64,000 nucleotides of DNA, taken from the NCBI GenBank assembly GCA_013360915.1, contig JABWAT010000002.1, forward strand, positions 446,098 to 510,097. The letters run 5' to 3'. This DNA comes from Bacteroidota bacterium (GTDB lineage Bacteria > Bacteroidota > JABWAT01). Under the pieces are notes generated by a model. The model saw nothing but the letters and a program-made list of their open reading frames with translations, did not search any database and had not been told where the DNA came from. The position numbers were made by a program, and so were the translations under genes. Of the stretch, positions 9,869 to 19,702 are shown in pieces (the stretch's first letter is position 1; each line of letters begins with the position of its first letter).

Positions 9869-11359
9869 ATGACCAAACTTTTTCCCGCCTTTTCCCGTCT
9901 CATTCAACTCCCGCTTAAATATGCAGGTCAGGCCTTCTGGACAGTCTCCGATGCCCTGATCTATCCCATTCTCCTGCTGATTGCCACACCGTTTTTCATT
10001 AGTCACCTTGGGGTGGAGGATTTTGGCTATTGGATGCTGATTAACTCGGTCATTGCGGGCCTGGGAGTTCTCAATTTTGGCATGAGTGAATCGGTGATTA
10101 AGTTCGTATCAGAATTCAGCAGGGAAGACCAGCGCGATACACAGATTCACCTGGTAAATTCAATCACAGCGCTTCAGAATCGATTATCCATCGTCATTCT
10201 GGGTGTCTTTATACTGTCTGGGATTGTGGTTCTTCCGTTTGTGCTCACGGGAACCGGTGAAGCGCCGGTGTGGGTAACTCTGGGTGTGATGACGCTGATC
10301 ATTTTCCTGCTGCGGCTTTATGAGCAATTGTTTGTGGCTATTTACAAAGGGATCGAACGATATGAAATGGCCTCAAAATGGACAATTGCCTCCAAACTTT
10401 CCCAGTTGATTGTACAGATGGTGGCATTGACATTCCACGCCGATCTGGTCTGGATTTTTTCTTTTGCTCTGGGAGCAGCTGGTTTTTTTGTGATTGCTGA
10501 ATGGAAAAAACTGAAAAAGGATTATCCGCGTTTTCACCTGATGTCCTGGTCGGTTGATCAGGAGTCGATGAAAAAAGTCCTGGGGTTCAGCCTGTGGTCG
10601 TGGGGCCAGTCCATCTCTGGAATTATTGCCTCACAGGCTGACCGGTACATCGTGGCAGCCGTGGGTGGTATCCAGACGTTTACCTTTTATTCTATTGGTC
10701 AGATGGTCGCTTCCCAGTTTCACAGTCTGTTTTCTTCGGCGGTAACCTGGATTTTTCCTAAAATTTCAAGAAAATCAGCCAACCAGGAAGGGATGGAGCT
10801 TGCTTACCGGAAACTACAAGCCTGGGTGGTTGGGGCTGGTCTGGCAGGTTTGCTGATATTTTACTGGCTGAGTGAATGGCTCATCGCTTTGTGGCTTCCG
10901 GCTGATGTGTATGCGAACAGCCTTGTTTATGTTCATCTTTTTATTGTGTATGCAGGTTTCAGCATTACTTCAATAATCCCGTTTTATTTTATGAACGGAG
11001 CCGGTCTGGTTAAATTAAACACCCTTTCAGGTCTTTCAGGCATTGCGCTTTCAGCGGTTACCATGCCGATTGGCTACTGGATTGCCGGACCTTCAGGATT
11101 TGTGTATGGAAGGTATCTGGTACCCTTGCTCATTGGCAGCGTGACCCGTACTGTGCTTCATCAACGATTGTTCAACATCAGCAACTGGTATTCTGGAACC
11201 ACCTTACTGGCTCCATCTGTGTTTTTTGCGGTTGTCATTCTTCTGAATGATCCTGTTCTTAAAATGGTCTCAGCGCTTCTGATACCGGTTGTCTTTTATT
11301 TTTCCTATCTACTTCCCCTCAATGGGGCTTCCAGAAAGGCTGTATCCGTCCATGAATGA
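9869..11359 (+). CDS. Wzx-type polysaccharide flippase
   Basis: 496-residue polytopic membrane protein of the MOP/oligosaccharide-flippase superfamily, with roughly a dozen hydrophobic segments. The N-terminal region (YPILLLIATPFFISHLGVED, then FGMSESVIKFVSEF) is typical of Wzx/RfbX proteins. It should flip undecaprenyl-linked repeat units across the inner membrane for polymerisation by the Wzy protein downstream. The stop codon overlaps the following Wzz start (ATGAATGA), so the two are probably translationally coupled. Confidence 0.88.
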   Translation: MTKLFPAFSRLIQLPLKYAGQAFWTVSDALIYPILLLIATPFFISHLGVEDFGYWMLINSVIAGLGVLNFGMSESVIKFVSEFSREDQRDTQIHLVNSITALQNRLSIVILGVFILSGIVVLPFVLTGTGEAPVWVTLGVMTLIIFLLRLYEQLFVAIYKGIERYEMASKWTIASKLSQLIVQMVALTFHADLVWIFSFALGAAGFFVIAEWKKLKKDYPRFHLMSWSVDQESMKKVLGFSLWSWGQSISGIIASQADRYIVAAVGGIQTFTFYSIGQMVASQFHSLFSSAVTWIFPKISRKSANQEGMELAYRKLQAWVVGAGLAGLLIFYWLSEWLIALWLPADVYANSLVYVHLFIVYAGFSITSIIPFYFMNGAGLVKLNTLSGLSGIALSAVTMPIGYWIAGPSGFVYGRYLVPLLIGSVTRTVLHQRLFNISNWYSGTTLLAPSVFFAVVILLNDPVLKMVSALLIPVVFYFSYLLPLNGASRKAVSVHE

Positions 11360-12362
11360 AACCAATGGCAAATTTGTATCACTTGACCTGCTGACCAGCC
11401 GGATATCTGAGAACATTGGTCCTGTTCTTGCTTATTACCGAAGCCGGCTTTTCTATCTGCTCGGTTTAGGTGGCGTCCTGTCTGCTGGTCTGCTGGCCTG
11501 GCTGCTGCTGACTCCCGACAAATTTATGGCCACTGCCACAATTCTGCCGGCAACCTCTGCAAATCCGCTGGCTGCCTATTCTTCCATTGCCTCGGTCCTT
11601 GGATTTAATCTCCCCGGTTCCGACAGCAACAATGAACTGTTTCCCGATATCATGTTTTCTGAACGGATCCTCGGAAAACTGGCAGAGAAAAAATGGAAAT
11701 ATGTTAAAAGCGACAGTCTGATTTCTCTGTATACCCTATTTGAGATTGAACCTTCCGGAAAAACATCTTTCGCTGCTGAAGAGAAAAGAAAACTTCTTTT
11801 TAAACATCTGAGGGAAAATGTGTTTGATGCTTCGATTGATAAGAAAACCGGTATTGTAACTCTTTCTGCCCGGTTGCCACATGATCCGGCCCTGTGTGCC
11901 GATCTGGTCAATACCGCCATCGATGAACTGGACCGGTACCACAATTTCTCCAGAAGAACCAAGTCAATAGAGGAGAAGGAGTTTCTTGAAGGACGGCTGG
12001 AAGAAGTCAGCATGGAAATGAAACTGGCTGAAGACAGACTGAAAAATTTTGAGGAAAAGGAACGGTCCTGGCAAAATTCCCCGAGTCTGAGAACCGAGTG
12101 GGGAAGATTGAACAGGGATGTTCAGGTGTCCAACACAATCTGGATCGAATTACGCAAACAGTATGAACTGGTTAAACTGAACGTACTGAAGGAAAAAACA
12201 ACCTTCGATGTTCTTGACACAGCCTCCATTCCTGCCGTAAAATATTTTCCGAGACGAACCGTTCTCCTGATTATCGGAATGATAGGTATTGGCCTGTTTG
12301 TCATGATCGCCATTCCGGCTGCTGACTTTCTTTATCGGGTTAAATCCCGCATTACAGGGTAA
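11352..12362 (+). CDS. Wzz/GumC-type chain-length determinant (no kinase domain)
   Basis: 336 residues from ATG at 11352, which overlaps the flippase stop. An upstream in-frame start at 11289 would run 70 bases into the flippase and is less likely. Two transmembrane helices flank a periplasmic region: the first near residues 35-55, the second (VLLIIGMIGIGLFVMIAI) close to the C-terminus. The periplasmic part contains the coiled-coil segment from RTKSIEEKEFLEGRLEE onward. This is the polysaccharide co-polymerase layout that controls glycan length with Wzy. No cytoplasmic BY-kinase domain is fused, and none is encoded nearby. Confidence 0.85.
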   Translation: MNETNGKFVSLDLLTSRISENIGPVLAYYRSRLFYLLGLGGVLSAGLLAWLLLTPDKFMATATILPATSANPLAAYSSIASVLGFNLPGSDSNNELFPDIMFSERILGKLAEKKWKYVKSDSLISLYTLFEIEPSGKTSFAAEEKRKLLFKHLRENVFDASIDKKTGIVTLSARLPHDPALCADLVNTAIDELDRYHNFSRRTKSIEEKEFLEGRLEEVSMEMKLAEDRLKNFEEKERSWQNSPSLRTEWGRLNRDVQVSNTIWIELRKQYELVKLNVLKEKTTFDVLDTASIPAVKYFPRRTVLLIIGMIGIGLFVMIAIPAADFLYRVKSRITG

Positions 12363-12367
12363 AATCG

Positions 12368-13573
12368 TTGAAAACTGCCATTTCTGTTATCAGAAAACTG
12401 GTAAGACTGGGCATTCTGTTGGTCTTCTACAGTCAGGATTCCATTCAGCTTCTGATCAGACGGATGTTATCAATAACACCCGGATTGGCAGAAAACCGGA
12501 TTCTGATCGTAAAACCCGATGGAATCGGCGATTTTATTCTGTTACTTCCATTTCTGAACGCGCTTACTGCAGAATCCCGGCTTTCCGGCAGAAAAATCAC
12601 CCTGGTTTTAAATCTGGCAGTGAAGGATCTGGCTCACCTGATTGACCGGGACGTGGCCGATAAAATCATCTGGGTAAATTACAGTCGGTTCAGGAAGATT
12701 CCCTGGTACCGCTGGTCCTGGTTAAACCAGTTTTCGAAAACAGCAGATGGATCCGCCTTTTTTCCTGTTTCGTCCCGTGAGTTCAGAGGTACAGATGCCA
12801 TCGCCAGATTTTGCTGGTCACCCCACAGGATCACCATGAAAAATGATGGGGTCAGTGTGTACCTGACTCAACGTGAAATTCACTGGTCCGATCGGTATTA
12901 CACTTCCATTGTTTCACCGCCGGATGAAGTATTTTTCGAATTCAGTCTTTTGCGGCATTTCTTTCAAAACAGCGGTTTGTTGGCCGGTTGGCCTTCCCAG
13001 CCATCATTGATCCCTTTCCGCGAGGAGGGATTTTTATATGATGACCTGGCTGGTGCAGTGGTATTGTTTCCCGGAGCAGCCCAACGGTCACGGCAGTGGA
13101 ATCCATCTAATTTTGCAGCGGTCATCAAGCAGCTGAATGAATCGGGTTTGGGGCCGTTTGTGGTTTGCGGATCTCCAGCAGACCGATGGGCAGGAGAAGA
13201 AATAGTAAATCTGTCTGCACCCGCTCTGGTAAAAAATGTATGCGGAAAAACCAGCCTTACCGCTCTGGCCACAATCATCGGTCAGTCACGTCTGCTTATT
13301 TCAAATGAAACAGGGGCCGTTCACCTGGCAATTGCACTTAAAACCCCGGTTGTTTGTATTTCGAACGGTAATCATTTAATGCGGTATTCACCCTACCCAC
13401 CAGAAATGAATACAAGGTCGGTGTATGTGTATCCTCCCGGAATAAATCCCTCAGAAGAACCTGCCCGGGTGCTATACAACCGGTTCAAAACCGGCTCGGA
13501 CCAGGATATTAATCTGATCGCTCCACGTGACGTTGTGAATGCTGCCATCCGGTTACTGACGGTAGGCCCATGA
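12368..13573 (+). CDS. GT9 family glycosyltransferase (heptosyltransferase-like)
   Basis: 401 residues similar to ADP-heptose:LPS heptosyltransferases (GT-B fold). Visible motifs are ILIVKPDGIGDFILLLPFL at the N-terminal nucleotide fold, FPGAAQRSRQWNP at the start of the C-terminal half, and SNETGAVHLAIALKTPVVCI, the usual GT9 donor-site block. The start appears to be TTG at 12368, with AGGG about nine bases upstream. It lies five bases after wzz and overlaps wzy by four. The sugar transferred is not deducible; GT9 members outside LPS core synthesis also act on other glycans. Confidence 0.85.
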   Translation: MKTAISVIRKLVRLGILLVFYSQDSIQLLIRRMLSITPGLAENRILIVKPDGIGDFILLLPFLNALTAESRLSGRKITLVLNLAVKDLAHLIDRDVADKIIWVNYSRFRKIPWYRWSWLNQFSKTADGSAFFPVSSREFRGTDAIARFCWSPHRITMKNDGVSVYLTQREIHWSDRYYTSIVSPPDEVFFEFSLLRHFFQNSGLLAGWPSQPSLIPFREEGFLYDDLAGAVVLFPGAAQRSRQWNPSNFAAVIKQLNESGLGPFVVCGSPADRWAGEEIVNLSAPALVKNVCGKTSLTALATIIGQSRLLISNETGAVHLAIALKTPVVCISNGNHLMRYSPYPPEMNTRSVYVYPPGINPSEEPARVLYNRFKTGSDQDINLIAPRDVVNAAIRLLTVGP

Positions 13574-14856
13574 TGTCGGACCTGAATCAGAAATGGTGGG
13601 GGCTGCCCATCCGGCATCTGGGAGTCTTTCTGGTTTTCCTTCTGATGTTTTCTGCAGGGGGAATCCGTCTGGTTCCGGTTTTTTCGATCAATCTGATCAT
13701 TTTTGCCATCCTGCTTCCGGTCACTCTTTCAGTGATTAACCGGTCCGGAAATATCAGAATCCTTTTTTGGTCCCTGACTGTACTTGCCTCGGTCTTTCTG
13801 TTAAATTTTCTGATCAATAAACACACGGCGACCGAAAAACTCTACCTGGTTTATTCATTGAATGCGTTGAATGCCATTCAGATTATCCTTTTTTATAAAA
13901 ACTATACCGGCTATGTTTTTGCCGATGATTTATATCTGGCACTGAAAATATACCTGTTCCATGCCTTGGCAGCCTTTTTCCTGCAGTTCATTTTTCTCGA
14001 GTTGTCAGTTGTCTACAAGAATCAGACAATGACTTATAAGACCTTTGCCTATCTGTTTTACTACACCCATACCAATTTTATTTTCTACGGTATTTTCAAC
14101 AGAAATACAGGCCTGTTCTGGGAGCCTGGTGTGCTGCAGATTTTCATGAATCTCACTCTTTTCATCGCCTGGTTTATCAGAAAGGACCGTATCATTGCGA
14201 TTCTGGCTGCAGTGGCTGTGCTGAGTACTTTTTCCACCACAGGTCTGCTGATTCTGGCCTTTCAGGTGGCCGTGATGCTTGCTTCTTCAAAAAGGCGCAT
14301 TCTGTACGGGGTCCTTTTTCTTCCGGTCGGATTGTTTCTTTCCTGGCTTGTTGCTGACAACGTGACCGATAAGGTGGTGGGCGAACAGGCAGGTTCGTTT
14401 GTTTACCGGGCCTTTTTCCTTGAGGTCACCACCAATATTCTGCTGCAGAATCCGTGGTTTGGCGTGGGGCCGACTGATGCAGATCAACTGGGAAATATCA
14501 TCCGGATTACCGAATATGAAAACGTACTGGGTATCGAAAGTGACAAGGAGTACCTGGTCAGAGAAGTTTCCGAATCGGGAAACTCCAATTCATGGCTGGT
14601 TATTTCACTGGCTTTTGGCCTTCCTCTGGCTTTGCTCTTCTTTTTCTCCCTGTACCGCCAAACCATCTTTCCAGATCACCGGCTGTTGGTTTTTGTCATT
14701 CTGGGGATCAGCCTCAGTACCGAAGCGATTGCCGATACATCGGTAATGTTACTGTTTATTTTATCAGCCTGGTTGCCGGGCATTTTAACTACCAGAGGAA
14801 ACACCCATGAAAGTATCCATCGTCACGCCCTCCTACAACCAGGCAGAATTTCTTGA
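13570..14856 (+). CDS. Wzy-type O-antigen/capsule polymerase
   Basis: 428-residue integral membrane protein with about ten to twelve hydrophobic helices. It carries GLFWEPGVLQIFMNLTLF, a block common in O-antigen polymerase/ligase proteins, and a large loop after LQNPWFGVGP. With Wzx and Wzz it completes a Wzx/Wzy-dependent assembly line. It starts ATGATG at 13570, overlapping the GT9 stop. Its last ~16 codons overlap the next gene by 50 bases, so the extreme C-terminus may be poorly conserved. Confidence 0.85.
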   Translation: MMSDLNQKWWGLPIRHLGVFLVFLLMFSAGGIRLVPVFSINLIIFAILLPVTLSVINRSGNIRILFWSLTVLASVFLLNFLINKHTATEKLYLVYSLNALNAIQIILFYKNYTGYVFADDLYLALKIYLFHALAAFFLQFIFLELSVVYKNQTMTYKTFAYLFYYTHTNFIFYGIFNRNTGLFWEPGVLQIFMNLTLFIAWFIRKDRIIAILAAVAVLSTFSTTGLLILAFQVAVMLASSKRRILYGVLFLPVGLFLSWLVADNVTDKVVGEQAGSFVYRAFFLEVTTNILLQNPWFGVGPTDADQLGNIIRITEYENVLGIESDKEYLVREVSESGNSNSWLVISLAFGLPLALLFFFSLYRQTIFPDHRLLVFVILGISLSTEAIADTSVMLLFILSAWLPGILTTRGNTHESIHRHALLQPGRIS

Positions 14857-15655
14857 GAGAACCATCCGGAGTGTTGTTGACCAGGATTACCCTGACAAGG
14901 AATATATCATTATTGATGGAGGGTCATCCGATCAATCCGTTTCAATCATCAGAAAATACGAAGACCGGATCACCAGTTGGGTCAGTGAAAAGGATGAAGG
15001 TCAAAGCCACGCAATCAACAAAGGCTTTTCAAAAACAACCGGTGATATCATCTGCTGGCTGAATTCTGATGATGTATTCGTCCCGGGCGTGTTGTCCCGT
15101 GTGGTTGAAATGTTCCAGAAGAACCCATCGGTTGACTGTATTTATGGTGCCACTTATACCATCGATCAGCATGATCAGATACGCTTTGCCAGGCATGAAT
15201 TGCCCTTCGATTTCAACATCATGCTTTTTACCATGAATTACATTCCGCAGTCTTCCACATTCTGGCGCCGGTCGGTTTATGAAAAAGTAGGTCCGTTGCG
15301 TCAGGATCTTCATTATACCATGGACCATGAGTATTGGCTCAGGTTTTATAAACACGGAATCACATTCATGTATGTGGATGATTTCTTTTCCTATTACCGC
15401 TGGCATGGTGAAAGCAAAGGAACCATCAATTCGGGCAAAATCGCTCTCGAGAAATCCTGGCTGAGACGTGATTATGCTGATCTGACCCCTTTCCGTCACA
15501 CATACCGCTGGCTGTACCCGGTTCTGAATATATGGTATCGCTTCAAACGGCAGGCGATTAAGATTTTCACCTATGGCCGCTTTGAAATCATTCCGCAAAG
15601 CTGGGTCCGGGCCTATCTGAAAAATGTGAAAGGCCATTTCAAAAATGCCGGTTAA
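14807..15655 (+). CDS. GT2 family glycosyltransferase
   Basis: 282 residues with a clear GT-A fold. The start is MKVSIVTPSYNQAEFLERTI, followed by IIIDGGSSDQSV and the donor/metal motif WLNSDD near residue 85. The segment DHEYWLRFYKHG is the usual GT2 acceptor-side block. It is cytoplasmic and membrane-associated, and adds one sugar of the repeat unit. The start lies 50 bases inside wzy, and the end overlaps the next glycosyltransferase by 11 bases. Confidence 0.9.
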   Translation: MKVSIVTPSYNQAEFLERTIRSVVDQDYPDKEYIIIDGGSSDQSVSIIRKYEDRITSWVSEKDEGQSHAINKGFSKTTGDIICWLNSDDVFVPGVLSRVVEMFQKNPSVDCIYGATYTIDQHDQIRFARHELPFDFNIMLFTMNYIPQSSTFWRRSVYEKVGPLRQDLHYTMDHEYWLRFYKHGITFMYVDDFFSYYRWHGESKGTINSGKIALEKSWLRRDYADLTPFRHTYRWLYPVLNIWYRFKRQAIKIFTYGRFEIIPQSWVRAYLKNVKGHFKNAG

Positions 15656-16718
15656 ATCGATCAGGGTCTGGGCTACCTGGCCCGAATCGGATGCCTCGAC
15701 CCGATACAGACTTGCTCAGTTTTATCCTTTCTTTTTGGAAGAAGGGTACATCATTACCACCGACTACCTGTTTCCGGAATATTTTTACAGGATTAAAAAC
15801 CGACCGGGCCTGCTGGTTGCGGTTTTCAAAATTATTCTGATGATGGTCTTTCTGACCGGCCGGATTTTCAGGCTTCCGCTGGCAGCCAAGGCTGATATTA
15901 ATATCATTCACCGGGAAGGATTTCCTTTCTTTACACCGGTTACTGAATGGATCATCAGACGGTTTTCATCCTTCCTGATTTTTGATTTTGATGACGCCAT
16001 CTATTCAAAACCAGATAAATGGAAAAACTGGCGCGATTACCTCAGGAATCCAGCTCAGGTGAACCGGATTATTGCCATGGCGGATACTGTATGGGCTGGA
16101 AGTGGGTATCTTGCCAGGCATTCTGAAGCTTTTAACCGGTCCGTGGTAATGGTACCCACCATTTATCATGCTTACCCGATTGAAAAACCCGCCAACCCGG
16201 TACCTGTGATTGGCTGGATCGGAAGCTGGACCACTCTTATCAATCTGGATCTGATTGGTGAAGCTCTGACAGAACTGGCAAAAACGGACCAATTCATTTT
16301 TTCGGTCATTGGTGCTTCGAATATCCGTGAATTTTCTCCTGAAGGGGTCCATGTCAGCTATCATCTCTGGTCCCCTCAGGAAGAACAGACCAGGCTGCCA
16401 GCGTTCGATGTGGGAGTGATGCCGCTATTTGATACGCCCTGGGAAAGGGGAAAGTGTGGTTTTAAACTGATTCAATACATGTCGTTGGGAATTGCTTCGG
16501 TTGCTTCGCCGGTCGGTGCCAATCTTGAAATTATTAAAAACAATGAAACGGGATTGCTCGCTGGTTCGAAAGATGAGTGGATTAATCAGCTGAGGTTACT
16601 TATCAGGCAGCCTCAGAAAAGAAAACAACTCGCTCTGGCGGGGTATGAATTTGTCAGGGATAACTATTCTTATGAATCAAACTGCAGCCGGATGAAAGGA
16701 TCATTGGAAAAAGCATGA
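15645..16718 (+). CDS. GT4-like (GT-B) glycosyltransferase
   Basis: 357 residues. The C-terminal half has the GT-B donor site GKCGFKLIQYMSLGIASVAS with downstream GLLAGSKDEWINQL, as in GT4 family enzymes. The N-terminal half contains FDFDDAIY, a recurring feature of polysaccharide-cluster GT4 proteins. Translationally linked on both sides: it overlaps GT2 by 11 bases and GT26 by 4. Donor and linkage are unknown. Confidence 0.82.
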   Translation: MPVKSIRVWATWPESDASTRYRLAQFYPFFLEEGYIITTDYLFPEYFYRIKNRPGLLVAVFKIILMMVFLTGRIFRLPLAAKADINIIHREGFPFFTPVTEWIIRRFSSFLIFDFDDAIYSKPDKWKNWRDYLRNPAQVNRIIAMADTVWAGSGYLARHSEAFNRSVVMVPTIYHAYPIEKPANPVPVIGWIGSWTTLINLDLIGEALTELAKTDQFIFSVIGASNIREFSPEGVHVSYHLWSPQEEQTRLPAFDVGVMPLFDTPWERGKCGFKLIQYMSLGIASVASPVGANLEIIKNNETGLLAGSKDEWINQLRLLIRQPQKRKQLALAGYEFVRDNYSYESNCSRMKGSLEKA

Positions 16719-17482
16719 AACCTACCGGGAGAGTAACCCTACTTGGCGTTGGAATCGACAATCTCAGCAGTGATGACCTGGGGAACACCATTATTTCCTA
16801 CATCAGGAGCGGTGCAAAGGCGAAGATTCTGAACGTCAATATTCACTGCATGAATCTGGCCTATCAAAACCCGTGGCTCCGCACCATGCTGAACCAGTCC
16901 GAAATCGTTTTTTGCGATGGCGATGGCGTTCGCCTGGGTGCACGCCTGCAGGGAAAAACAATCAGAGAAAAAATCACTTACAACCGGTGGATCTGGAAAT
17001 TACTCGAGATTGCAGAAAAGGATCAATTTTCAGTCTATCTGATCGGATCGCAGGCGGCTGTGATGGAAAAAACAGTCGAAGTGCTCAGAACCAGATTTCC
17101 CGAGATCAGAATTGCCGGTTACCGTGATGGCTTTTTCCGGAATAAAGAGGATGTGAATCACACGCTTGAATCAATCCGGAAGGCCAGACCCAACATTTTG
17201 ATTCTGGGCATGGGGATGCCTCTTCAGGAAAAGTGGATTCTGGAACATGATCAGAATCTGTCATACAATGTGGTACTGACTGGTGGTGCTGTTTTTGACT
17301 ACATTTCCGGACATGCAAGCATGACTCCCGATTGGGCTTATCACTTAAAACTTGAATGGTTTTACCGCTTTTTGCATGAACCACGACGCCTGTTTAAACG
17401 GTACATCATCGGAAACCCGCTGTTCCTGATCAGGATCCTCGGCGAAAAATTGGGATTTATCAGGATTGAAAATGAAAAATAA
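16715..17482 (+). CDS. WecG/TagA/CpsF family glycosyltransferase (GT26)
   Basis: 255 residues, the usual GT26 length. Family hallmarks are NVNIHCMNLAYQN, the catalytic-region EIVFCDGDGVRLGARL (Asp-Gly retained), ILGMGMPLQEKWI, GGAVFDYISG and LEWFYRFLHEPRRLFKRY. GT26 enzymes add ManNAc-type or related sugars to lipid-linked intermediates at the membrane. It overlaps its upstream neighbour by four bases and its downstream neighbour by 17. Confidence 0.9.
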   Translation: MKPTGRVTLLGVGIDNLSSDDLGNTIISYIRSGAKAKILNVNIHCMNLAYQNPWLRTMLNQSEIVFCDGDGVRLGARLQGKTIREKITYNRWIWKLLEIAEKDQFSVYLIGSQAAVMEKTVEVLRTRFPEIRIAGYRDGFFRNKEDVNHTLESIRKARPNILILGMGMPLQEKWILEHDQNLSYNVVLTGGAVFDYISGHASMTPDWAYHLKLEWFYRFLHEPRRLFKRYIIGNPLFLIRILGEKLGFIRIENEK

Positions 17483-18938
17483 CTGGCGACCCGATCGGTG
17501 GAATCTGCTGATCAGTTGTTTTTTAGGGCTTCCTGCCAGCCTTGCAGCTCAGGACTTTGGACCCTATCCGTTTGGAAAAACCGATTCAGTGACCATCCGG
17601 CTTCCCGATGTGATTGTGAACGCGGCAGAGGCCCGGTTCCGGTTTTTTCCCCTGGGACAACTGGTATCTTACTCGGACCGTCAGCAGTCATATCTGATAA
17701 ACTCACGCGGAGTCGGATTTGTTTATACCGACGGTTCGCTTTCGGTTTTCTCGTCCTTTCATGACACACAGATTTCCGGAATGAAGGGGATGGCTGGTGA
17801 CAGCAGTCTGGCCGGATTAAATTTTGTTCGGTTCAAGGGAAGCGGCGAGAACCAATTTGCGATGGGTCCGGCCAACCAGGTCGATTTTGGGGATGCATCG
17901 GGCGCCATTTCCTGGAAGGGCAGTGACTGGCAGATTCAGGCCGGAAAATTTCCCGTGATTTCGGGTCCTTCTGCCCGTAATAATCTTCTGTTGAACGGTA
18001 CCACGGGCGATTTTCCTCTGATCTGGTTTCAGATGGAAAAATCGGTTTTCCGGTATGAAGTGATTTATGGTTTTATGAAGCATTTTTCGATACGCAATCA
18101 ATTGTCTGATAAGTCGGTAATCTGGCACCGGGCCAGTATGAACTGGCCTGATTGGCTGACGGTTTATGCTTATGAAGCCATGGTAACCACCGGTCATTCT
18201 GTAAAAGCAGAATACCTGAATCCCTTTCTGTTCCTCAGAGCAGTGGATCACTATAATTTCAGCCCTGACAATGCCATTCTGGGTTTTGGATTGACCTTAT
18301 CAACCGGTTGGGGATCCATTTATCAGGAAATTCTGATTGATGATCTCGAGACGAAAAAACTGGGAACCGGGTGGTTCAGAAATAAAGCAGCTGGTCTGAC
18401 CGGAATCAGTTTTGATCAGACATGGAATGAATGGAAGTTCGGATCGGACCTTGAATGTATCTGGATTTTACCTTTTACCTACTCCCACCGGGATCCTGCC
18501 CACAACCTGACTCACTATGGGTCACCAATGGGACCAACGGTGGGTCCAAACAGCGTGATGGTCGGTTTTTATAATGAAATCAGTCATGCGTCAGCAGGAC
18601 TCTCTGCTGCATTGGATGTTGAATTCCGGATGACGGGTGCTACCAGACCAGACGGTCGTTCCGTTGGGGAAGATTACCGGGTCGGACACCCGGAACCACC
18701 GGGCGATGAAAGGTTTATGGACTATGTGTCCCTGCTTGAAGGTGAACGAAAGCAGGTGCTGACCGTTTCCCTTCAGATGGCCTGGATGTGGCGGGACATC
18801 AGGGTGTGGCTGGCGCCGGGCTGGACTTCTTCGGATTATCTGATGCCGGCCCTGTATCTTAATAAAGGTGTGTCTCTGTCAGCAGGGATCCGGTATGAAA
18901 TGCCCTGGTTTGAACGGGTTCGGACCGATCGCTGGTAA
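17466..18938 (+). CDS. Wzi-like capsule assembly outer-membrane protein
   Basis: 490 residues with an N-terminal signal peptide (hydrophobic stretch ending ...LAAQDF) and a body of alternating amphipathic strands ending in an aromatic strand (MPWFERVRTDRW), as in outer-membrane beta-barrels. The order of motifs (GKFPVISGPSARNNLLLNG, AEYLNPFLFLRAVDHYNF, NLTHYGSPMGPTVGPNS) matches the capsule assembly Wzi family, including its glycine/proline-rich C-terminal loop. Wzi anchors capsule at the cell surface in E. coli, so the operon product is probably cell-attached (inference). Its stop is two bases from the convergent GT26. Confidence 0.75.
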   Translation: MKMKNNWRPDRWNLLISCFLGLPASLAAQDFGPYPFGKTDSVTIRLPDVIVNAAEARFRFFPLGQLVSYSDRQQSYLINSRGVGFVYTDGSLSVFSSFHDTQISGMKGMAGDSSLAGLNFVRFKGSGENQFAMGPANQVDFGDASGAISWKGSDWQIQAGKFPVISGPSARNNLLLNGTTGDFPLIWFQMEKSVFRYEVIYGFMKHFSIRNQLSDKSVIWHRASMNWPDWLTVYAYEAMVTTGHSVKAEYLNPFLFLRAVDHYNFSPDNAILGFGLTLSTGWGSIYQEILIDDLETKKLGTGWFRNKAAGLTGISFDQTWNEWKFGSDLECIWILPFTYSHRDPAHNLTHYGSPMGPTVGPNSVMVGFYNEISHASAGLSAALDVEFRMTGATRPDGRSVGEDYRVGHPEPPGDERFMDYVSLLEGERKQVLTVSLQMAWMWRDIRVWLAPGWTSSDYLMPALYLNKGVSLSAGIRYEMPWFERVRTDRW

Positions 18939-18940
18939 AA

Positions 18941-19702
18941 CTACCTGAGAAAATGGACGAGAAACCGTCCGGCATCTTTCAGGTAACGGGGAAACAGTCT
19001 GATGGGCTCCAGCCAGATCCGGTGCAGCCATTCCATGTTCAGCTTCAGCATCCAGCCGGGTGCCTGAGGAAAAACCCCTGCCCAATACCGGAATGCACCG
19101 CCAACCGGAATGCGGAGCGTGGCCTTTAGACGATCAGCATGCTCGTGTAAAAACAATTCCTGTTTCGGCATGCCCATTGCAACCAGAAGTAAATCTGGTT
19201 CAAACTGATTGATGTCTTCAATAATGGATTCGGTTTTGTCTGCTTCAAAGAAACCCGAATGAAACCGGATGTTCGATTCCGGAGTCCAGACTTTCATTTT
19301 AAAATAGCATTGCTGAAGAACCTGTTCAGTATCTCCCAGCAGATAAATCCGCAGCGGTTCCCGGTGATGACTCAGGAAGTCGGGAACCCATCGGCTGCCT
19401 GTCAGTTTTTCCGGTTCAAATCCGGTCAGGAACCGTGATAGGATTCGGATGATATCTGAATCACAAATGACAAAATCAGCCGAGCGGATCGAGCAGGCAA
19501 ATTCATGATTCTGATGAAACAGATTAAAGGCATGAACGTTGATATTGAAAATACTGGCAGGTGACTTTTGCCGGATCCTTTCAGAAAATGCAGCGTACAA
19601 GGTCGGGCGTGAGGCCGTATGAACGGGAACCTGTTTCAGGTAGATCAGACCATGAACATGGTCAGGGTTGGGTATATTTCCGGTAGATAGCAGAAAATTC
19701 AT
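18941..19702 (-). CDS. Divergent WecG/TagA/CpsF family glycosyltransferase (second GT26)
   Basis: 253 residues from ATG at 19702; a longer frame reaching 19774 would overlap the upstream GT4 by 113 bases. Family signs: SIFNINVHAFNLFHQNHEF, AMGMPKQELFLHEH and MEWLHRIWLEPIRLFPRY. The usual DGxG of the active-site region reads CDSDII here, unlike the CDGDGV of the paralogue at 16715, so acceptor use or activity may differ. It forms a minus-strand pair with the GT4 upstream, overlapping it by 41 bases. Confidence 0.78.
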   Translation of the reverse strand: MNFLLSTGNIPNPDHVHGLIYLKQVPVHTASRPTLYAAFSERIRQKSPASIFNINVHAFNLFHQNHEFACSIRSADFVICDSDIIRILSRFLTGFEPEKLTGSRWVPDFLSHHREPLRIYLLGDTEQVLQQCYFKMKVWTPESNIRFHSGFFEADKTESIIEDINQFEPDLLLVAMGMPKQELFLHEHADRLKATLRIPVGGAFRYWAGVFPQAPGWMLKLNMEWLHRIWLEPIRLFPRYLKDAGRFLVHFLR

